The notes: a model not told the origin generated them from the sequence alone. A stretch of 64,000 nucleotides of DNA from JAAUQA01 sp036351435 (GCA_036351435.1 JAZBPA010000065.1:1-64000), one strand, 5' to 3'. Positions 42,573-54,050 are shown, counted from the stretch's first letter. Numbers and translations: made by a program.

Positions 42573-43304
42573 ATGAATTTACAGCGCGTGCGCATCATTC
42601 TGGTGGAAACCTCTCACCCCGGTAACATCGGGGCTGTAGCCCGGTCCATGAAAACCATGGGTTTGGAACGTCTCGTTTTGGTCGATCCAGTACACTTCCC
42701 TCACAGCGAAGCAATTGCACGATCTACCGGGGCCATTGATGTATTGGAACGAGCGCAGGTGGTCAGTAGCCTTACAGAAGCACTGGCGGGTTGTCAGCTA
42801 GTGATCGGCACCACGGCTCGTCAACGGGGCATGTCGGTGCCGGTGTTGGAACCGCGCGAGTGCGCAGCACTGGCCAGTTCACAAGGAGGAGCAGTTGAGG
42901 TCGCTGTGGTATTCGGCAGGGAACGTTCCGGCTTGCACAACGAGGAGACAGATCAATGCAACTTTTTGGTGCGCATTCCGACTAATCCAGCATTCAGTTC
43001 GTTAAATTTAGCGGCGGCGGTGCAAGTGCTGGCTTACGAACTACATTTAGCAGCCCGCTCGGCTCAGCCTAGCCCAGCCCAGCACGATGCTGAACTGCTG
43101 GCACCTGCTGATGAAATGGCACGCTTTTATCATCATTTAGAGCAAGTTTTGCTAACAACCGGATTTCTGGACCCCACCAACCCCCGCCTGATTATGCGCC
43201 GTCTACGACGCTTGTTTAACCGAACGCAACCGGACCAGCGTGAGGTTAACATATTGCGCGGCATTCTGACCTCGGTACAACAGGCGCTAAAGCATCCTTC
43301 GTGA
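42573..43304 (+). CDS. trmJ: tRNA (cytidine/uridine-32-2'-O)-methyltransferase TrmJ
   Basis: The start at ATG 42573 gives 243 residues (E. coli TrmJ has 246). The upstream frame to 42495 lies in the divergent promoter region and suhB. SPOUT-fold motifs are RIILVETSHPGNIGAVARSM at the N-terminus, AVVFGRERSGLHNEE in the knot region, and RIPTNPAFSSLNLAAAVQVL, which forms the SAM-binding trefoil knot. It methylates the ribose at position 32 of the anticodon loop. A C-terminal helical extension carries RLRRLFNRTQPDQREVNILR. It is divergent from suhB. Confidence 0.95.
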   Translation: MNLQRVRIILVETSHPGNIGAVARSMKTMGLERLVLVDPVHFPHSEAIARSTGAIDVLERAQVVSSLTEALAGCQLVIGTTARQRGMSVPVLEPRECAALASSQGGAVEVAVVFGRERSGLHNEETDQCNFLVRIPTNPAFSSLNLAAAVQVLAYELHLAARSAQPSPAQHDAELLAPADEMARFYHHLEQVLLTTGFLDPTNPRLIMRRLRRLFNRTQPDQREVNILRGILTSVQQALKHPS

Positions 43305-43426
43305 AGCTGCGCACAGGCTTGGCTTACTTGGCCCTGCTTACTAACTCTCCACTGGCAAACCAAGGTCAGCCAATACTCCGACAGCCACTGCCGGGATTAA
43401 AATAATGCAACTTACTTAAACGAACT

Positions 43427-43442
43427 TGGTCCGTTAATTGCT
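43427..43442 (+). promoter_or_regulatory. Sigma-54-type (-24/-12) promoter upstream of prkA
   Basis: The 16-mer TGGTCCGTTAATTGCT matches the sigma-54 pattern TGGCACG-N4-TTGCW, with GG at the -24 position, GC at -12 and correct spacing. It lies 62 bases before the prkA start in a 199-base gap. In E. coli the homologous yeaGH genes are sigma-54-dependent and controlled by nitrogen stress, which supports the call. No upstream activator site could be identified by eye. Confidence 0.6.
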
Positions 43443-43503
43443 GAGACACAGCGTTATATGCACTCTGACAGTGCGCTTATAGCCATCTTGAGGTGACCCA
43501 ATT

Positions 43504-45426
43504 ATGAGCATATTCAGCCGTTACCAATCGCGCTATGAAAAGGCCCGTGAAGAGGTTTATACCATCCAAGAATATTTAGAGATCTGTAAAAACGATCCCA
43601 GTGCTTATGCAACGTCTGCCGAGCGCCTGCTAATGGCAATCGGCGAACCTGAGTTAGTTGATACCCGTCTGGATCCCCGTTTAAGTCGAATTTTTTCCAA
43701 CAAAGTGGTCAAAAAATACCCGGCTTTCGAGGAGTTTTATGGCATGGAAGAAGCCATTGAACAAATCGTTTCTTACTTGAAACACGCCGCCCAAGGTTTG
43801 GAAGAGAAGAAACAGATCCTGTATTTGTTGGGCCCGGTGGGTGGCGGTAAATCATCACTGGCTGAGCGCCTCAAAGCGCTGATGGAAAAAGTACCTTTCT
43901 ATGCTATTCAGGATTCGCCGGTGTTCGAATCTCCGCTAAGTCTGTTCTCTCCTGAGGAAGATGGCCCCATTCTGGAAGAAGATTACGGTATTCCGCGTCG
44001 CTATCTGAAAAACATCATGTCGCCCTGGGCAGTAAAACGCTTGCATGAATTCAACGGCGACATCACCCAATTCAAGGTTGTTAAACACTACCCGTCTATT
44101 TTGAATTTAATTGCCATCGCGAAAACCGAGCCGGGCGATGAAAACAACCAAGATATTTCCGCATTAGTGGGCAAGGTGGATATCCGACAGTTAGAGCACT
44201 ACGCTCAGAACGACCCCGATGCTTATAGCTATTCGGGCGCCCTATGTCGTGCTAATCGGGGCATGATGGAATTTGTGGAGATGTTTAAAGCGCCTATCAA
44301 AGTCTTGCATCCCCTACTGACTGCAACGCAGGAAGGCAATTACAACGGTACCGAAGGCTTATCAGGCTTACCTTTTGACGGCATCATTCTGGCGCACTCC
44401 AATGAATCGGAATGGCAAACCTTCAAGAACAACAAAAACAACGAGGCGTTCATTGACCGCGTTTATATCGTTAAGGTGCCCTACTGCTTGCGCGTTTCGG
44501 AAGAGGTGCGGATCTATGAAAAATTACTTTGGGAAAGCTCTCTAAATGATGCCCCTTGCGCACCCGGCACCTTGGAAATGCTGGCACAGTTCACTATTCT
44601 GTCGCGCCTGAAGGAACCCGACAACTCCAGTATTTTCTCCAAGATGCGCGTGTATGACGGAGAGAACCTCAAAGACACCGATCCCAAAGCCAAATCTATG
44701 CAGGAATACCGTGACTACGCCGGCGTAGACGAAGGCATGGCCGGCATTTCAACTCGGTTTGCCTTCAAAATTCTGTCCCAGGTCTTCAACTTCGATAATA
44801 GCGAAGTGGCTGCTAATCCGGTGCATCTGCTCTACATCCTAGAGCGACAAATAGAGCGCGAACAGTTCCCGCCGGAAATAGAGGAAAAACATCTGGGTTT
44901 CCTCAAGGGTTATCTTGCCCCGCGGTATGCTGAATTTATCGGCAAGGAGTTGCAAACGGCTTATCTGGAATCTTATGCCGAATACGGTCAGAATATCTTT
45001 GATCGCTATGTCACGTATGCGGACTATTGGATTCAAGATCAAGAGTTTCGCGACCCGGATACCGGCGAGATCTTCGACCGTGCTTCACTGAACACTGAGT
45101 TGGAGAAAATCGAGAAACCGGCAGGTATCAGCAATCCAAAGGATTTTCGCAACGAAATCGTCAACTTCGTGTTGCGGGCACGGGCCAATAACAACGGCCG
45201 GAACCCGAACTGGACCAGCTACGAGAAGTTACGCACCGTTATTGAGAAGAAAATGTTCTCCAATACGGAAGAGTTGCTGCCGGTGATCTCGTTCAACACC
45301 AAAGCCTCTACTGAGGATCAGAAGAAGCATGAAGAGTTCGTCAACCGCATGGTGACTAAAGGGTACACGCCAAAGCAAGTGCGCCTGTTGTCAGAATGGT
45401 ATCTGCGAGTACGTAAAGCTTCCTGA
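43504..45426 (+). CDS. prkA: Serine protein kinase PrkA (YeaG)
   Basis: A 640-residue protein (E. coli YeaG has 644). The N-terminal AAA-type domain has the Walker A motif [16 protein letters not shown] with Lys116, then [20 protein letters not shown]. The C-terminal PrkA domain follows from about residue 390 ([20 protein letters not shown]). The kinase autophosphorylates and is involved in stress and nitrogen-starvation responses in enterobacteria and in sporulation in Bacillus. Its in vivo substrates are not settled. It heads a three-gene operon with yeaH and spoVR, behind a sigma-54-type promoter. A good GAGGTGA ribosome site precedes the ATG. Confidence 0.96.
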   Translation: MSIFSRYQSRYEKAREEVYTIQEYLEICKNDPSAYATSAERLLMAIGEPELVDTRLDPRLSRIFSNKVVKKYPAFEEFYGMEEAIEQIVSYLKHAAQGLEEKKQILYLLGPVGGGKSSLAERLKALMEKVPFYAIQDSPVFESPLSLFSPEEDGPILEEDYGIPRRYLKNIMSPWAVKRLHEFNGDITQFKVVKHYPSILNLIAIAKTEPGDENNQDISALVGKVDIRQLEHYAQNDPDAYSYSGALCRANRGMMEFVEMFKAPIKVLHPLLTATQEGNYNGTEGLSGLPFDGIILAHSNESEWQTFKNNKNNEAFIDRVYIVKVPYCLRVSEEVRIYEKLLWESSLNDAPCAPGTLEMLAQFTILSRLKEPDNSSIFSKMRVYDGENLKDTDPKAKSMQEYRDYAGVDEGMAGISTRFAFKILSQVFNFDNSEVAANPVHLLYILERQIEREQFPPEIEEKHLGFLKGYLAPRYAEFIGKELQTAYLESYAEYGQNIFDRYVTYADYWIQDQEFRDPDTGEIFDRASLNTELEKIEKPAGISNPKDFRNEIVNFVLRARANNNGRNPNWTSYEKLRTVIEKKMFSNTEELLPVISFNTKASTEDQKKHEEFVNRMVTKGYTPKQVRLLSEWYLRVRKAS

Positions 45427-45437
45427 GGGTATTCGGC

Positions 45438-46706
45438 ATGCCAACCGTTATTGACAGACGTCTGGACGGAAAAAACAAGAGCGCCGTCAATCGGCAGCGT
45501 TTCATTCGCCGCTTCAAGCATCAGCTCAAAAGAGCGGTAAATGACGCGATGAACGGCCGCTCTATCACCGATATGAATAGCGGTGAGAAAGTCAGCATTC
45601 CGACTCGCGATATTTCCGAACCGGTTTTTCACCATGGTCCGGGAGGACGCCGTGAAATCGTTCATCCCGGCAACAAGGAGTTCGTAACCGGTGACCGTGT
45701 CCCCCGGCCACGAGGGGGCCGCGGTGGCGGCGGTGGTAGCGGCCAGGCGAGCAATAGCGGTGCAGGCGAAGATGAGTTCGTGTTCCAGCTGTCCCGGGAA
45801 GAATTCCTGGAATTGTTTTTCGAGGATCTGGAACTGCCTAACTTAGTCAAAACTCAGTTGGCCAAAGCGCAAGAATTCAAACCGATACGCGCCGGGTTTT
45901 CCACAGCCGGCATTCCACCTAATATTCATATCGTGCGTTCGTTGAAAAGCGCCCTGGCACGCCGTATAGCACTCTCGGCTCCTCATAGCGGACGGTTAAA
46001 AGAGAAAGAACACGAATTGGAGTTGCTGCTGGCAGATACGGAAGAATCCGATCCTCGCGTGCTGGCCTTACGCGAAGAAATCAGCCGGTTGAAAACGCGC
46101 ATTCGCGCTATTCCGTTTATCGATACTTTCGATTTACGTTACGCCAATCGAGTTTTGCAACCTCAACCTACCACCCAGGCAGTGATGTTTTGCCTGATGG
46201 ATGTCTCCGGTTCCATGGACAAAACCCGTAAGGATTTGGCCAAACGTTTCTTTACCCTGTTGTACCTATTTCTGAAGCGCAACTATGAGCGTATCGATGT
46301 CGTTTTCATCCGTCATCACACAGTAGCCAAAGAGGTTGACGAAGAAGAGTTTTTCTATTCCCGGGAAACGGGCGGCACCGTGGTTTCCAGTGCGTTGATT
46401 CTGATGCGTGAAATTATTCGCGAACGCTACCCGGTCGCCAGTTGGAACATCTACGCAGCGCAAGCGTCGGATGGTGACAACTGGCATCATGACTCGCCGA
46501 GTTGCCGCGACCTATTGCTGACTCACATTATCCCGCTGGTGCGCTATTTCGCCTATATTGAAATCACCCCGGATCGGCATCAAAGCCTCTGGGAAGTCTA
46601 CGAGGAAGTGAAAAATACTTATCCCCAGTTCGCCATGCGACAAATCGACGGTCCCTCGGATATTTACCCGGTTTTCCGAGACTTATTCAAGAGGCGTGTA
46701 GCATGA
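45438..46706 (+). CDS. yeaH: YeaH, DUF444 protein with vWA-like domain
   Basis: A 422-residue protein (E. coli YeaH has 427). The N-terminal part is basic, followed by a Gly/Arg-rich linker ([15 protein letters not shown]) around residue 95. The C-terminal half is a von Willebrand A-type fold with a MIDAS metal motif DVSGSMDK at Asp255, Ser257 and Ser259. The family always accompanies PrkA and is thought to work with it in stress adaptation, perhaps as adaptor or target. It lies 11 bases after prkA and overlaps spoVR by four bases (ATGA). Confidence 0.94.
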   Translation: MPTVIDRRLDGKNKSAVNRQRFIRRFKHQLKRAVNDAMNGRSITDMNSGEKVSIPTRDISEPVFHHGPGGRREIVHPGNKEFVTGDRVPRPRGGRGGGGGSGQASNSGAGEDEFVFQLSREEFLELFFEDLELPNLVKTQLAKAQEFKPIRAGFSTAGIPPNIHIVRSLKSALARRIALSAPHSGRLKEKEHELELLLADTEESDPRVLALREEISRLKTRIRAIPFIDTFDLRYANRVLQPQPTTQAVMFCLMDVSGSMDKTRKDLAKRFFTLLYLFLKRNYERIDVVFIRHHTVAKEVDEEEFFYSRETGGTVVSSALILMREIIRERYPVASWNIYAAQASDGDNWHHDSPSCRDLLLTHIIPLVRYFAYIEITPDRHQSLWEVYEEVKNTYPQFAMRQIDGPSDIYPVFRDLFKRRVA

Positions 46707-48202
46707 CTCATCGCGTGATCTCTGATTCTTCGGAATGGACCTTCCCTTTGCTGGAACGTTACGACCGGGAAATCGGGCGTATTGCCGCAGATTTCGGACT
46801 TGATACTTACCCCAATCAGATTGAGATCATCACCGCCGAGCAGATGATGGACGCTTATTCGTCGGTTGGCATGCCGATCGGCTATCACCATTGGTCTTAT
46901 GGCAAGCAATTCTTGCAAGTCGAACAGGATTACAAACGAGGTCAGATGGGCCTCGCTTATGAAATCGTCATTAATTCCGATCCCTGCATTGCTTATCTGA
47001 TGGAAGAAAACACCATGGCCATGCAGGCTTTGGTCATCGCCCATGCCAATTACGGTCACAATTCACTGTTTAAGGGCAATTACCTGTTCCGCACCTGGAC
47101 TAGCGCCGATGCCATTATTGATTATTTGGTTTTTGCCAGAAACTACATCGCTGAATGCGAAGAACGGTATGGTGCGGAAGAAGTTGAACTGCTACTGGAT
47201 TCTTGTCATACGCTAATGAACTACGGCGTGGACCGTTATAAACGCCCCTCTCCGCTATCTATTGAGGAGGAAAAACGGCGCCAGCATGAACGGGAGGAGT
47301 ATCTGCAATTCCAGATCAACGACCTGTGGCGCACCATTCCTTCGAAGGAGAACCTAGCTGGCGCTGCGCAATACAGCCAGCGGTTTCCTGAGGAGCCTCA
47401 GGAGAATTTACTGTATTTTATTGAGAAAAATGCGCCTTTGTTGGAGCCCTGGCAACGCGAAGTGGTGCGTATTGTCCGTAAGATTGCGCAGTATTTCTAT
47501 CCCCAACGTCAGACTCAAGTCATGAATGAAGGCTGGGCCACGTTCTGGCACTACACCTTGCTTAATGCGCTATACGATCAAGGGTTCGTCACCGACGGCT
47601 TCATGATCGAATTTCTTCAGTCTCACACCAGTGTGGTTTATCAACCCACGTTCGATAGCCCGTACTATTCAGGCATGAATCCTTATGCATTGGGTTTCGC
47701 GATGATGAGCGACATCCGGCGTATCTGCGAACAACCGACGGCTGAAGATCGCTATTGGTTCCCGGATATCGCCGGCGGAGATTGGTTGAAAGTGATGGAT
47801 TTTGCGATGCGGAATTTTAAGGATGAAAGTTTTGTTGCCCAATTCTTATCGCCCAAAATCATTCGTGATTTCAAACTATTCACAGTATTAGACGATGATA
47901 CCGACGAAAAACTAGAGATTGCCGCTATCCACGACGATACCGGTTATCGTTATGTTCGCCAAGCGCTGGCTGATCAATATAATCTGGGCAGCCGGGAACC
48001 AAATATTCAGATATACAATGTCGATCACCGTGGTGATCGTTCGCTGACATTATTACATACTCGGTATAACCGTAAACCGCTTAGCGATAACACCTATGAG
48101 GTGTTAAAACATTTACATCGGCTATGGGGTTTTACAGTGCGCTTGGAAGCCATCGACGACCATGGTATGCATGAATTGATTGCGGAATGCCCGGAGCGCT
48201 AA
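46703..48202 (+). CDS. spoVR: SpoVR family protein
   Basis: A 499-residue protein (E. coli YcgB has 510). Conserved SpoVR stretches are [51 protein letters not shown], and [18 protein letters not shown]. The His and Glu residues in these motifs suggest a metal centre, but none has been demonstrated here. In Bacillus SpoVR is needed for spore cortex formation. In non-sporulating bacteria it is linked to general stress with PrkA and YeaH. It is the last gene of the operon and ends 11 bases from the convergent chpC stop. Confidence 0.95.
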   Translation: MTHRVISDSSEWTFPLLERYDREIGRIAADFGLDTYPNQIEIITAEQMMDAYSSVGMPIGYHHWSYGKQFLQVEQDYKRGQMGLAYEIVINSDPCIAYLMEENTMAMQALVIAHANYGHNSLFKGNYLFRTWTSADAIIDYLVFARNYIAECEERYGAEEVELLLDSCHTLMNYGVDRYKRPSPLSIEEEKRRQHEREEYLQFQINDLWRTIPSKENLAGAAQYSQRFPEEPQENLLYFIEKNAPLLEPWQREVVRIVRKIAQYFYPQRQTQVMNEGWATFWHYTLLNALYDQGFVTDGFMIEFLQSHTSVVYQPTFDSPYYSGMNPYALGFAMMSDIRRICEQPTAEDRYWFPDIAGGDWLKVMDFAMRNFKDESFVAQFLSPKIIRDFKLFTVLDDDTDEKLEIAAIHDDTGYRYVRQALADQYNLGSREPNIQIYNVDHRGDRSLTLLHTRYNRKPLSDNTYEVLKHLHRLWGFTVRLEAIDDHGMHELIAECPER

Positions 48203-48213
48203 CTGCTAAACTC

Positions 48214-48687
48214 TCAGCTATGCTGAATCAACGGCACCAAGGTCGTTCCGATGGCAGGCAGATCGGGAACAATTGTCAACTTTCGATTAATGACCGCCCA
48301 GCCCAGCACTCCCTTATTGGGTTCATCCTTTTCGAGCATTTCAAGCGGTGTCTCACCGGTTGTGATTTGGGAACGGTCTAGATTGAGCAGGCGGGGCGCA
48401 TCAGTACCCAATAGCCCCAGATAAGGCAATGCTTGATGGCCACTCAGCGCATTCACCATGACAATTCGGGAATGTGCTTCCATATCCGGGTCAGCGCCAT
48501 AAATCAAACCCCCGAGATCCACCAACGGCACATTGAACGCGCGCCATAACATGGCACCTACAACCCAGCCCGGGGCCGCGTCAATTGTTAGTGGATTTGC
48601 GAAGGGCAACACTTCAATCATAGAACTACCGGGTAATATCCCCTGTCCGCCCCGAAAGGAAATCAGAAAGCTACGTAATGACTGCAT
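48214..48687 (-). CDS. chpC: CheW-like adaptor ChpC
   Basis: A 157-residue protein with a CheW-type beta fold (residues 6-150). It has SMIEVLPFANPLTIDAAPGW near the start, VPLVDLGGLIYG in the middle and LNLDRSQITTG in the second half. The position, 42 bases downstream of chpA in the same operon, matches Pseudomonas chpC. It should link receptors to the ChpA kinase in twitching signalling. It is diverged and lacks strong CheW signature blocks, so the call is partly from context. Confidence 0.75.
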   Translation of the reverse strand: MQSLRSFLISFRGGQGILPGSSMIEVLPFANPLTIDAAPGWVVGAMLWRAFNVPLVDLGGLIYGADPDMEAHSRIVMVNALSGHQALPYLGLLGTDAPRLLNLDRSQITTGETPLEMLEKDEPNKGVLGWAVINRKLTIVPDLPAIGTTLVPLIQHS

Positions 48688-48729
48688 AGTATCTCACTCG
48701 GTATAGTTCCTCATCCTCAACATGGCAGC

Positions 48730-51700
48730 TTAACTGATTGCCAGATCCGAAACTGACCAGTCACTACCTTGTTTATCCAATATGCGCCGAATGGATTGAA
48801 TCATCTGCTCTTCCTGGTACGGTTTGGTCAGATAATCATTGACGCCCAGCTTAGCGGCACGAGCGCGATGCTTTTCTCCACCACGCGAAGTCACCATAAT
48901 AATTGGGATATGGTGTAAATGAGCCTGATTCCGAATGTGTGCAGCCACCTCAAAACCATCCATACGAGGCATTTCAATATCCAGGATCACAAGGTCTGGA
49001 ACTTGCTCTTCCAGTTTCGCCAACGCATCGACCCCATCTTTGGCAGTCGCGACACTCAAATTGTGGCGTTCCAGAAAACGGGCCGTCACCTTGCGCATGG
49101 TAATGGAATCGTCAATGACTAACACTTTAATGAGTTCCCGCCGAGTTGCTTCCTGACGCGCCATGCTTAGGGCGCGTGCTTCTTCCTGTTTATGGGATTG
49201 GCTGGCTAGATTGCGCACTAAAGCGGCTAATTCCAACACCACCACAACACGCCCGTCACCCAACACGGTGGCACCGGATATCCCATTCAGAGTCTGAAAC
49301 TGTGGTCCAACCGGTTTAACGATTACTTCCTGATTACCCAGCACCGCATCGACCTGTAGAGCAGCACTGGCCTCGGCACTACGGAACATGAGTACCGGCG
49401 GACGTTTATCTTCGGCTTTGTCGAACGAAGTTGCTGCACTCTCCACACCGAACAGAATACCGAGGCTGTGTACCGGATAATCATGGCCGCGATGCTCATA
49501 TTCTGCCGGCCGGCCTTCTAAGTAGTCTTTATACTGGGCTTCCCCTAACCGGGCCACAGAATTGATACTAAGCAACGGAATCGCGTAGATGTCATCACCA
49601 GCCCTAATTAACAGCGCTTGGGTTATCGCCAGCGAGAACGGCAACCGAATCATAAAGTTGGTGCCTTGCCCAGGTTGGGATTGGATCAGCAACGCACCAC
49701 GCATTTCCTTGATTGCGTTATTTAAGACGTCCATGCCGACCCCACGGCCGGAAATCTGCGTGACCTGGGTAGCGGTCGAAAAACCAGGTCGCAGTAACAA
49801 AGCGATGAGTTCATCTTCGCTCGCAGGTTGCCCCGGCTTTAATAGGCCTTGGGCCTCACCCTTGGCACGAATTCTTTCATAATCCAAACCAGCGCCATCG
49901 TCTTGAAGGTCCAAAACCAACTCTGCACCTTCTCGACGGATGGACAACACGATGTTGCCGATTTCAGATTTACCTTTTGCGACCCGTTGCTGCGGTTCTT
50001 CGATCCCATGGGAAATGGAATTGCGCAACATGTGTTCCAGGGGCGCTACCATGTTATCTAACACAGCACGGTCTATTTCAGCTTCCGACCCTTCGAAAAC
50101 TAACTCCGCTTTTTTGCCCAATTCTTGGGCGACTTGTCGAACTACCCGGCGTAATCGAGGAGCAGCGCTGTTAAACCGCACCATCCGGGTCCGCATCAAA
50201 CCCTGCTGCACCTCTTTATTGACCTTAGCCTGCTGGTCCAGTAAAAACCCCATCTCCTGGGTTTGATCATCCAAGGCGGTTTGAATGTTGGCTAGATCAT
50301 CAACGATTTCAATGAGCGAGCGCGAAAGCTGCTGTAACTCGGAAAATCGATCAAGCTCCAACGGATCGAAATCCTCTTGCGATCCTTTTCCTTCTTCGTA
50401 ACGGAATAAAATTTGCGCTTCGGTTTCGATCTCCAATCGGCGAAGTTGTTGCCGTAATCGGTGTACGGTCTGTTCCAACTCAGAGAGATTAAACCGTAGG
50501 GTACTAACCCCTTGATCTACCCGGGCTCGGTAAATACTGCTTTCGCCCATTTCGTTGACCAGATCGTTCAACAAGGCGGCACTGACCCGAATCGTATCCT
50601 CACTGGTCGGCGTTTCAAGCTTTTCAATCGACTGAAGTTGCGGTGTGGGTGCTGCAGCAACCGGTTTGGCAGCTTCACGCGGCTTCTCGCCAAGCAAGCC
50701 ACGCAACTCGGCTAGCAACTCGTCTGCTGGGAACAGCTCAGCGCCACTTCGAACCCGGCCCAACATATCATGGAGTTTATCCAACGCCAGTTGTAAGGCA
50801 TTGACGATATCCGGCGTAGGCTGCAGGTTGCGCTTGCCAATGGCATCCAACAAGGATTCCATGGCATGAGCAAGATCGCCTATAACCATAAAGCCGGTCA
50901 TACGCGAACTGCCCTTAAGGGTATGCATCTCCCGACGCAAGTCGTTCAACAACTCCAAGTCAGATAAATTGGCTCCCCAGCGTTGAAGCGTAACCTCGCT
51001 ACTGTCGAGGAGTTCAGCAGCCTCATACTGAAATGCCGCAACCAACTCCTGATCCAATTCTGTTAGTTCGCCTCGAACCGCCTTAGAGGTATCTGCATTA
51101 GCGACAGCCTCGCCAGGTTCAGGAACAGCGTTTAGCTCTTGCTCCATCTCTACGGTGTCCTGCGCGGTCCTTTCTTCTTCCTCAGTGGTTTCTTCAAACA
51201 TTGCCAAAGGTTTGCCGGTAATTGGCATTGCGCCAACCAGCTGTTTAAGCTCTGTAATTAAGTCGTCCGCCGCCGCTGGCTGCGCACCCTGACGAGCCGC
51301 TGCGACCATGTTATTGAGTCGATCTAAGGACTGCTGTATGACGTTAGTCATGGCAGCTCTGCTCTTGGGTTCGACGTCTGACGACAATACATTCAGCACA
51401 GACTCTATTGAATGAGCTAAATCACCGATCGCCATAAAACCGGTCATCCGAGAACTGCCCTTGAGGGTATGCATCTCTCGGCGAAAATCAGTTAACAGGT
51501 CATTGTTGTCCTGCTCCAAGCGCCAGCGTTCCAAGATTGTGTCGCTCGCATCAAGAATCTCAGCGGCTTCATAAAGAAAAATCTCGACTAATTCAGGATC
51601 TGTTCCGGTAACCGCATCACTGGCGTCAGCGGGCACCGGTTCGGCGGTTGCTAATGGTTCAGGCGTGGATGAAACAGGTGAGGTAAGATCGGCGGTTGTT

Positions 51701-53991
51701 AATGGTGCGGACTCAGCAGGCGGATGCTGTTCAAGAGCGTGCAGGAGTTCAACAGGATCGCCGCGCAGCAGGGCCTCGGCACGTTGCGTCAGTGCGTCCA
51801 GAGACGCCGTTCTTTCGCTTGGGTTGGCCGTGCCATTGACCAGCGGGATTAAAGCCGCTTGTGCAGCATCAACTGCTTCCACAATCACCGACGATGGAGC
51901 TAGGGTACTGTCTAAAATCCGATTCAACAACTGCTCATACTGCCAAGCAAACTCGCCAATCGCAACCAAACCCACCATACGACCACTCCCTTTAAGGGTA
52001 TGGAACGAGCGTCGGATCGTGCTCAATGCCTCTTGATCTTGTAAATTTTCTCGCCATGCAGGCAATTGCTCGCGAATACTCTCCAGTTCCCCTTGCGCTT
52101 CCTCAAGAAACACTTCAAGAAATTCAGGGTCTATGTCATCCACCTTTGGCACGGCAGCACTGGGAGCCGGAGGGGGCGCTTCCTGTAAGGAGGTCGTAGT
52201 GGTGGTGTTCGTCGGTTCCATCAGCTGTTGCGATTGTGGGGCTGCAGAAGTGATGAATGCTTCAAGTTGGCCTGCCAACTCATTTTCTTCAGCAATCGTT
52301 ATATCAAGCGGAATAGCGCTAAGGCCTTCCAGGAGGGTTATTTGTCGTTCGGCATAATCCAGTATCCCTTCATCAGGTTGTGCTCCCCCATCAGTCAGGC
52401 GGAGATAATATTCCAACGTAGCCACAAACTCGCTGAAAGCATCCATAACCAAAGATTTCTCTTCGACTTTTTCAGATGCTAAAGCTCGGACGACGCGCTG
52501 CAGGCGGCTCAGTAAAACAACGGCCCGCTCATGGCCAAGCAATTGCAATAATGCATGGACCTCATGCAAGCCCGCCAATGCCAAGCGCCACGCCTCCATT
52601 TCGTCGGAACTGTCTAGGCTGGTACCGGCCAGTTCCCGAGCCCGTCTTAGTTGATTCACTAGTTCCCGAACGATCAGTTTCAAATTCCATTGATACTGAT
52701 GTCGTTCTAATACTGCTTTTATTCCATCTCCTGACGCCGGTGTAGCTAATTGCTGACCGTAAGCAAATTCGTTCACGCCGTTCAGACTGTCTTCGACCAA
52801 CACCAGTGAATCGGCAAACTGAGCGATACGCTCAGCCTTGCTATTGGGATCTGTTTCAGTAGACCACTGTTGCAAGACTTCTCCCTGGCGATCAAGTAAA
52901 GCGGCCGGTGCATCCATGTTTAATAACATCAGTACATTGGCTATCCCATGCAACGAGAATCGTTGTTCCTCAACGTCACCACCGTCCGCTGTGCCCTCAC
53001 TCACCATCCCGGAGACACGGTCTTTGACTATCGCTAATGCTTCTTTCAATAAATCAGCGATCTGAAGCAGCGTCTCTACATCAGGCAGGCCTGCCGCTTT
53101 GAGCATACTCCGGGAAGCCGCTGTCAAATCTGTGTGGGGAGGATTATAGTTAGTGCGTTCCTTTAAACGCACTAGGCCGCCTTCGCAGTTGGTCAGTTGA
53201 TCAATAAACCGCTGGCTGAAGGCCCGAGCGGCATCAGCATCATCAAATAAATCACCCGTTTCGATCAGATGCTTGATCCGGACATCAATATCACGCAGCA
53301 GCAAATTGATGTTCTGGTCTAATGGTATACCGCCTTTGGAAACTTCTAACAGTAGGCTTTCCGCTAACCATAAAAACCGATACGAACGTTCTTCACTAGT
53401 CGCTTCTTTCAGTTGCGAGAATAGGGTGATAATTTGTTCTAGATTCTCAGCCTGCTCCTTGTCCCTCAGCAAACTGAGTAAGGCATTTTGCAGGAGTGGG
53501 CGAACCTGCGTCGCTAGTTCTGGCAAATCGGTCGCTGTCGCAGGTGCGGTTGGTTTAGCTCCGTAAGCAGGAAAATTTAATTCAGCCTTGTCTAGCGGGT
53601 TCGATCCTCGAATTGATCGAATGTGATTAATGAGGGGCAGCAAATCGAAGCCTTGCTGCCAGCTATCGCGCTGAAGCCACTCCAAATATTGGGTAATCTT
53701 GAGCACAGCTTGTAGCAAGGCATCACTACCGAGATTCCAAGCGATCTGCCCACCGGCCAAGCCGTGAACCAACCCAGCCATTTCTTGAGCAAGCGTCGCC
53801 GCTTCTACCTTATCCAAGCGGGTGAACGCTTGCCGAATGCGTTCGATACTCCCCTCCAGAGCCTTGAGCGCTGCCTTGTCAGATGGGTTTTCTAAATGAG
53901 CCTCCAACTCAGCCTGCAACCGCCTGACCAGCAATTCCAACTCATCCTTAAGCAATTGTTTAGCATCGTCCGCTTTATGGCTGCTGCTCAT
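48730..53991 (-). CDS. chpA: Hybrid chemosensory histidine kinase ChpA (PilL)
   Basis: A 1753-residue protein. Three canonical HPt sites are visible: His664 (FHTLKGSGRM), His841 (MHTLKGSSRM) and His1023 (MHTLKGSSRM). The first 600 residues are diverged helical HPt-like units without the signature. A dimerisation segment and a HATPase follow (LRNSISHGIEEPQQR, DLQDDGAGLDY, GRGVGMDVLNNAI), then a CheW domain and a C-terminal receiver with Asp1671 in LVILDIEMPRMDG. Pseudomonas ChpA is about 2470 residues with more phosphotransfer units, so this is a shorter form. It autophosphorylates and passes phosphate to PilG to steer pilus extension and retraction, and affects cAMP in Pseudomonas. Confidence 0.94.
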   Translation of the reverse strand: MSSSHKADDAKQLLKDELELLVRRLQAELEAHLENPSDKAALKALEGSIERIRQAFTRLDKVEAATLAQEMAGLVHGLAGGQIAWNLGSDALLQAVLKITQYLEWLQRDSWQQGFDLLPLINHIRSIRGSNPLDKAELNFPAYGAKPTAPATATDLPELATQVRPLLQNALLSLLRDKEQAENLEQIITLFSQLKEATSEERSYRFLWLAESLLLEVSKGGIPLDQNINLLLRDIDVRIKHLIETGDLFDDADAARAFSQRFIDQLTNCEGGLVRLKERTNYNPPHTDLTAASRSMLKAAGLPDVETLLQIADLLKEALAIVKDRVSGMVSEGTADGGDVEEQRFSLHGIANVLMLLNMDAPAALLDRQGEVLQQWSTETDPNSKAERIAQFADSLVLVEDSLNGVNEFAYGQQLATPASGDGIKAVLERHQYQWNLKLIVRELVNQLRRARELAGTSLDSSDEMEAWRLALAGLHEVHALLQLLGHERAVVLLSRLQRVVRALASEKVEEKSLVMDAFSEFVATLEYYLRLTDGGAQPDEGILDYAERQITLLEGLSAIPLDITIAEENELAGQLEAFITSAAPQSQQLMEPTNTTTTTSLQEAPPPAPSAAVPKVDDIDPEFLEVFLEEAQGELESIREQLPAWRENLQDQEALSTIRRSFHTLKGSGRMVGLVAIGEFAWQYEQLLNRILDSTLAPSSVIVEAVDAAQAALIPLVNGTANPSERTASLDALTQRAEALLRGDPVELLHALEQHPPAESAPLTTADLTSPVSSTPEPLATAEPVPADASDAVTGTDPELVEIFLYEAAEILDASDTILERWRLEQDNNDLLTDFRREMHTLKGSSRMTGFMAIGDLAHSIESVLNVLSSDVEPKSRAAMTNVIQQSLDRLNNMVAAARQGAQPAAADDLITELKQLVGAMPITGKPLAMFEETTEEEERTAQDTVEMEQELNAVPEPGEAVANADTSKAVRGELTELDQELVAAFQYEAAELLDSSEVTLQRWGANLSDLELLNDLRREMHTLKGSSRMTGFMVIGDLAHAMESLLDAIGKRNLQPTPDIVNALQLALDKLHDMLGRVRSGAELFPADELLAELRGLLGEKPREAAKPVAAAPTPQLQSIEKLETPTSEDTIRVSAALLNDLVNEMGESSIYRARVDQGVSTLRFNLSELEQTVHRLRQQLRRLEIETEAQILFRYEEGKGSQEDFDPLELDRFSELQQLSRSLIEIVDDLANIQTALDDQTQEMGFLLDQQAKVNKEVQQGLMRTRMVRFNSAAPRLRRVVRQVAQELGKKAELVFEGSEAEIDRAVLDNMVAPLEHMLRNSISHGIEEPQQRVAKGKSEIGNIVLSIRREGAELVLDLQDDGAGLDYERIRAKGEAQGLLKPGQPASEDELIALLLRPGFSTATQVTQISGRGVGMDVLNNAIKEMRGALLIQSQPGQGTNFMIRLPFSLAITQALLIRAGDDIYAIPLLSINSVARLGEAQYKDYLEGRPAEYEHRGHDYPVHSLGILFGVESAATSFDKAEDKRPPVLMFRSAEASAALQVDAVLGNQEVIVKPVGPQFQTLNGISGATVLGDGRVVVVLELAALVRNLASQSHKQEEARALSMARQEATRRELIKVLVIDDSITMRKVTARFLERHNLSVATAKDGVDALAKLEEQVPDLVILDIEMPRMDGFEVAAHIRNQAHLHHIPIIMVTSRGGEKHRARAAKLGVNDYLTKPYQEEQMIQSIRRILDKQGSDWSVSDLAIS

Positions 53992-54050
53992 GTCGTTTCT
54001 CCGAGAAACCGGCCAACGCGCTGCAGGTAAAATAACAACTCAACGCTTAA

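Noticed and set aside
51665..52036. Long open frame on the plus strand inside chpA
   Set aside because: It is antisense to clear HPt-domain codons of chpA and has no family features, so it is a shadow of the kinase gene.
53598..53607. GGTTCGATCC, resembling a tRNA T-loop
   Set aside because: It lies inside chpA and has no acceptor or anticodon stem around it.
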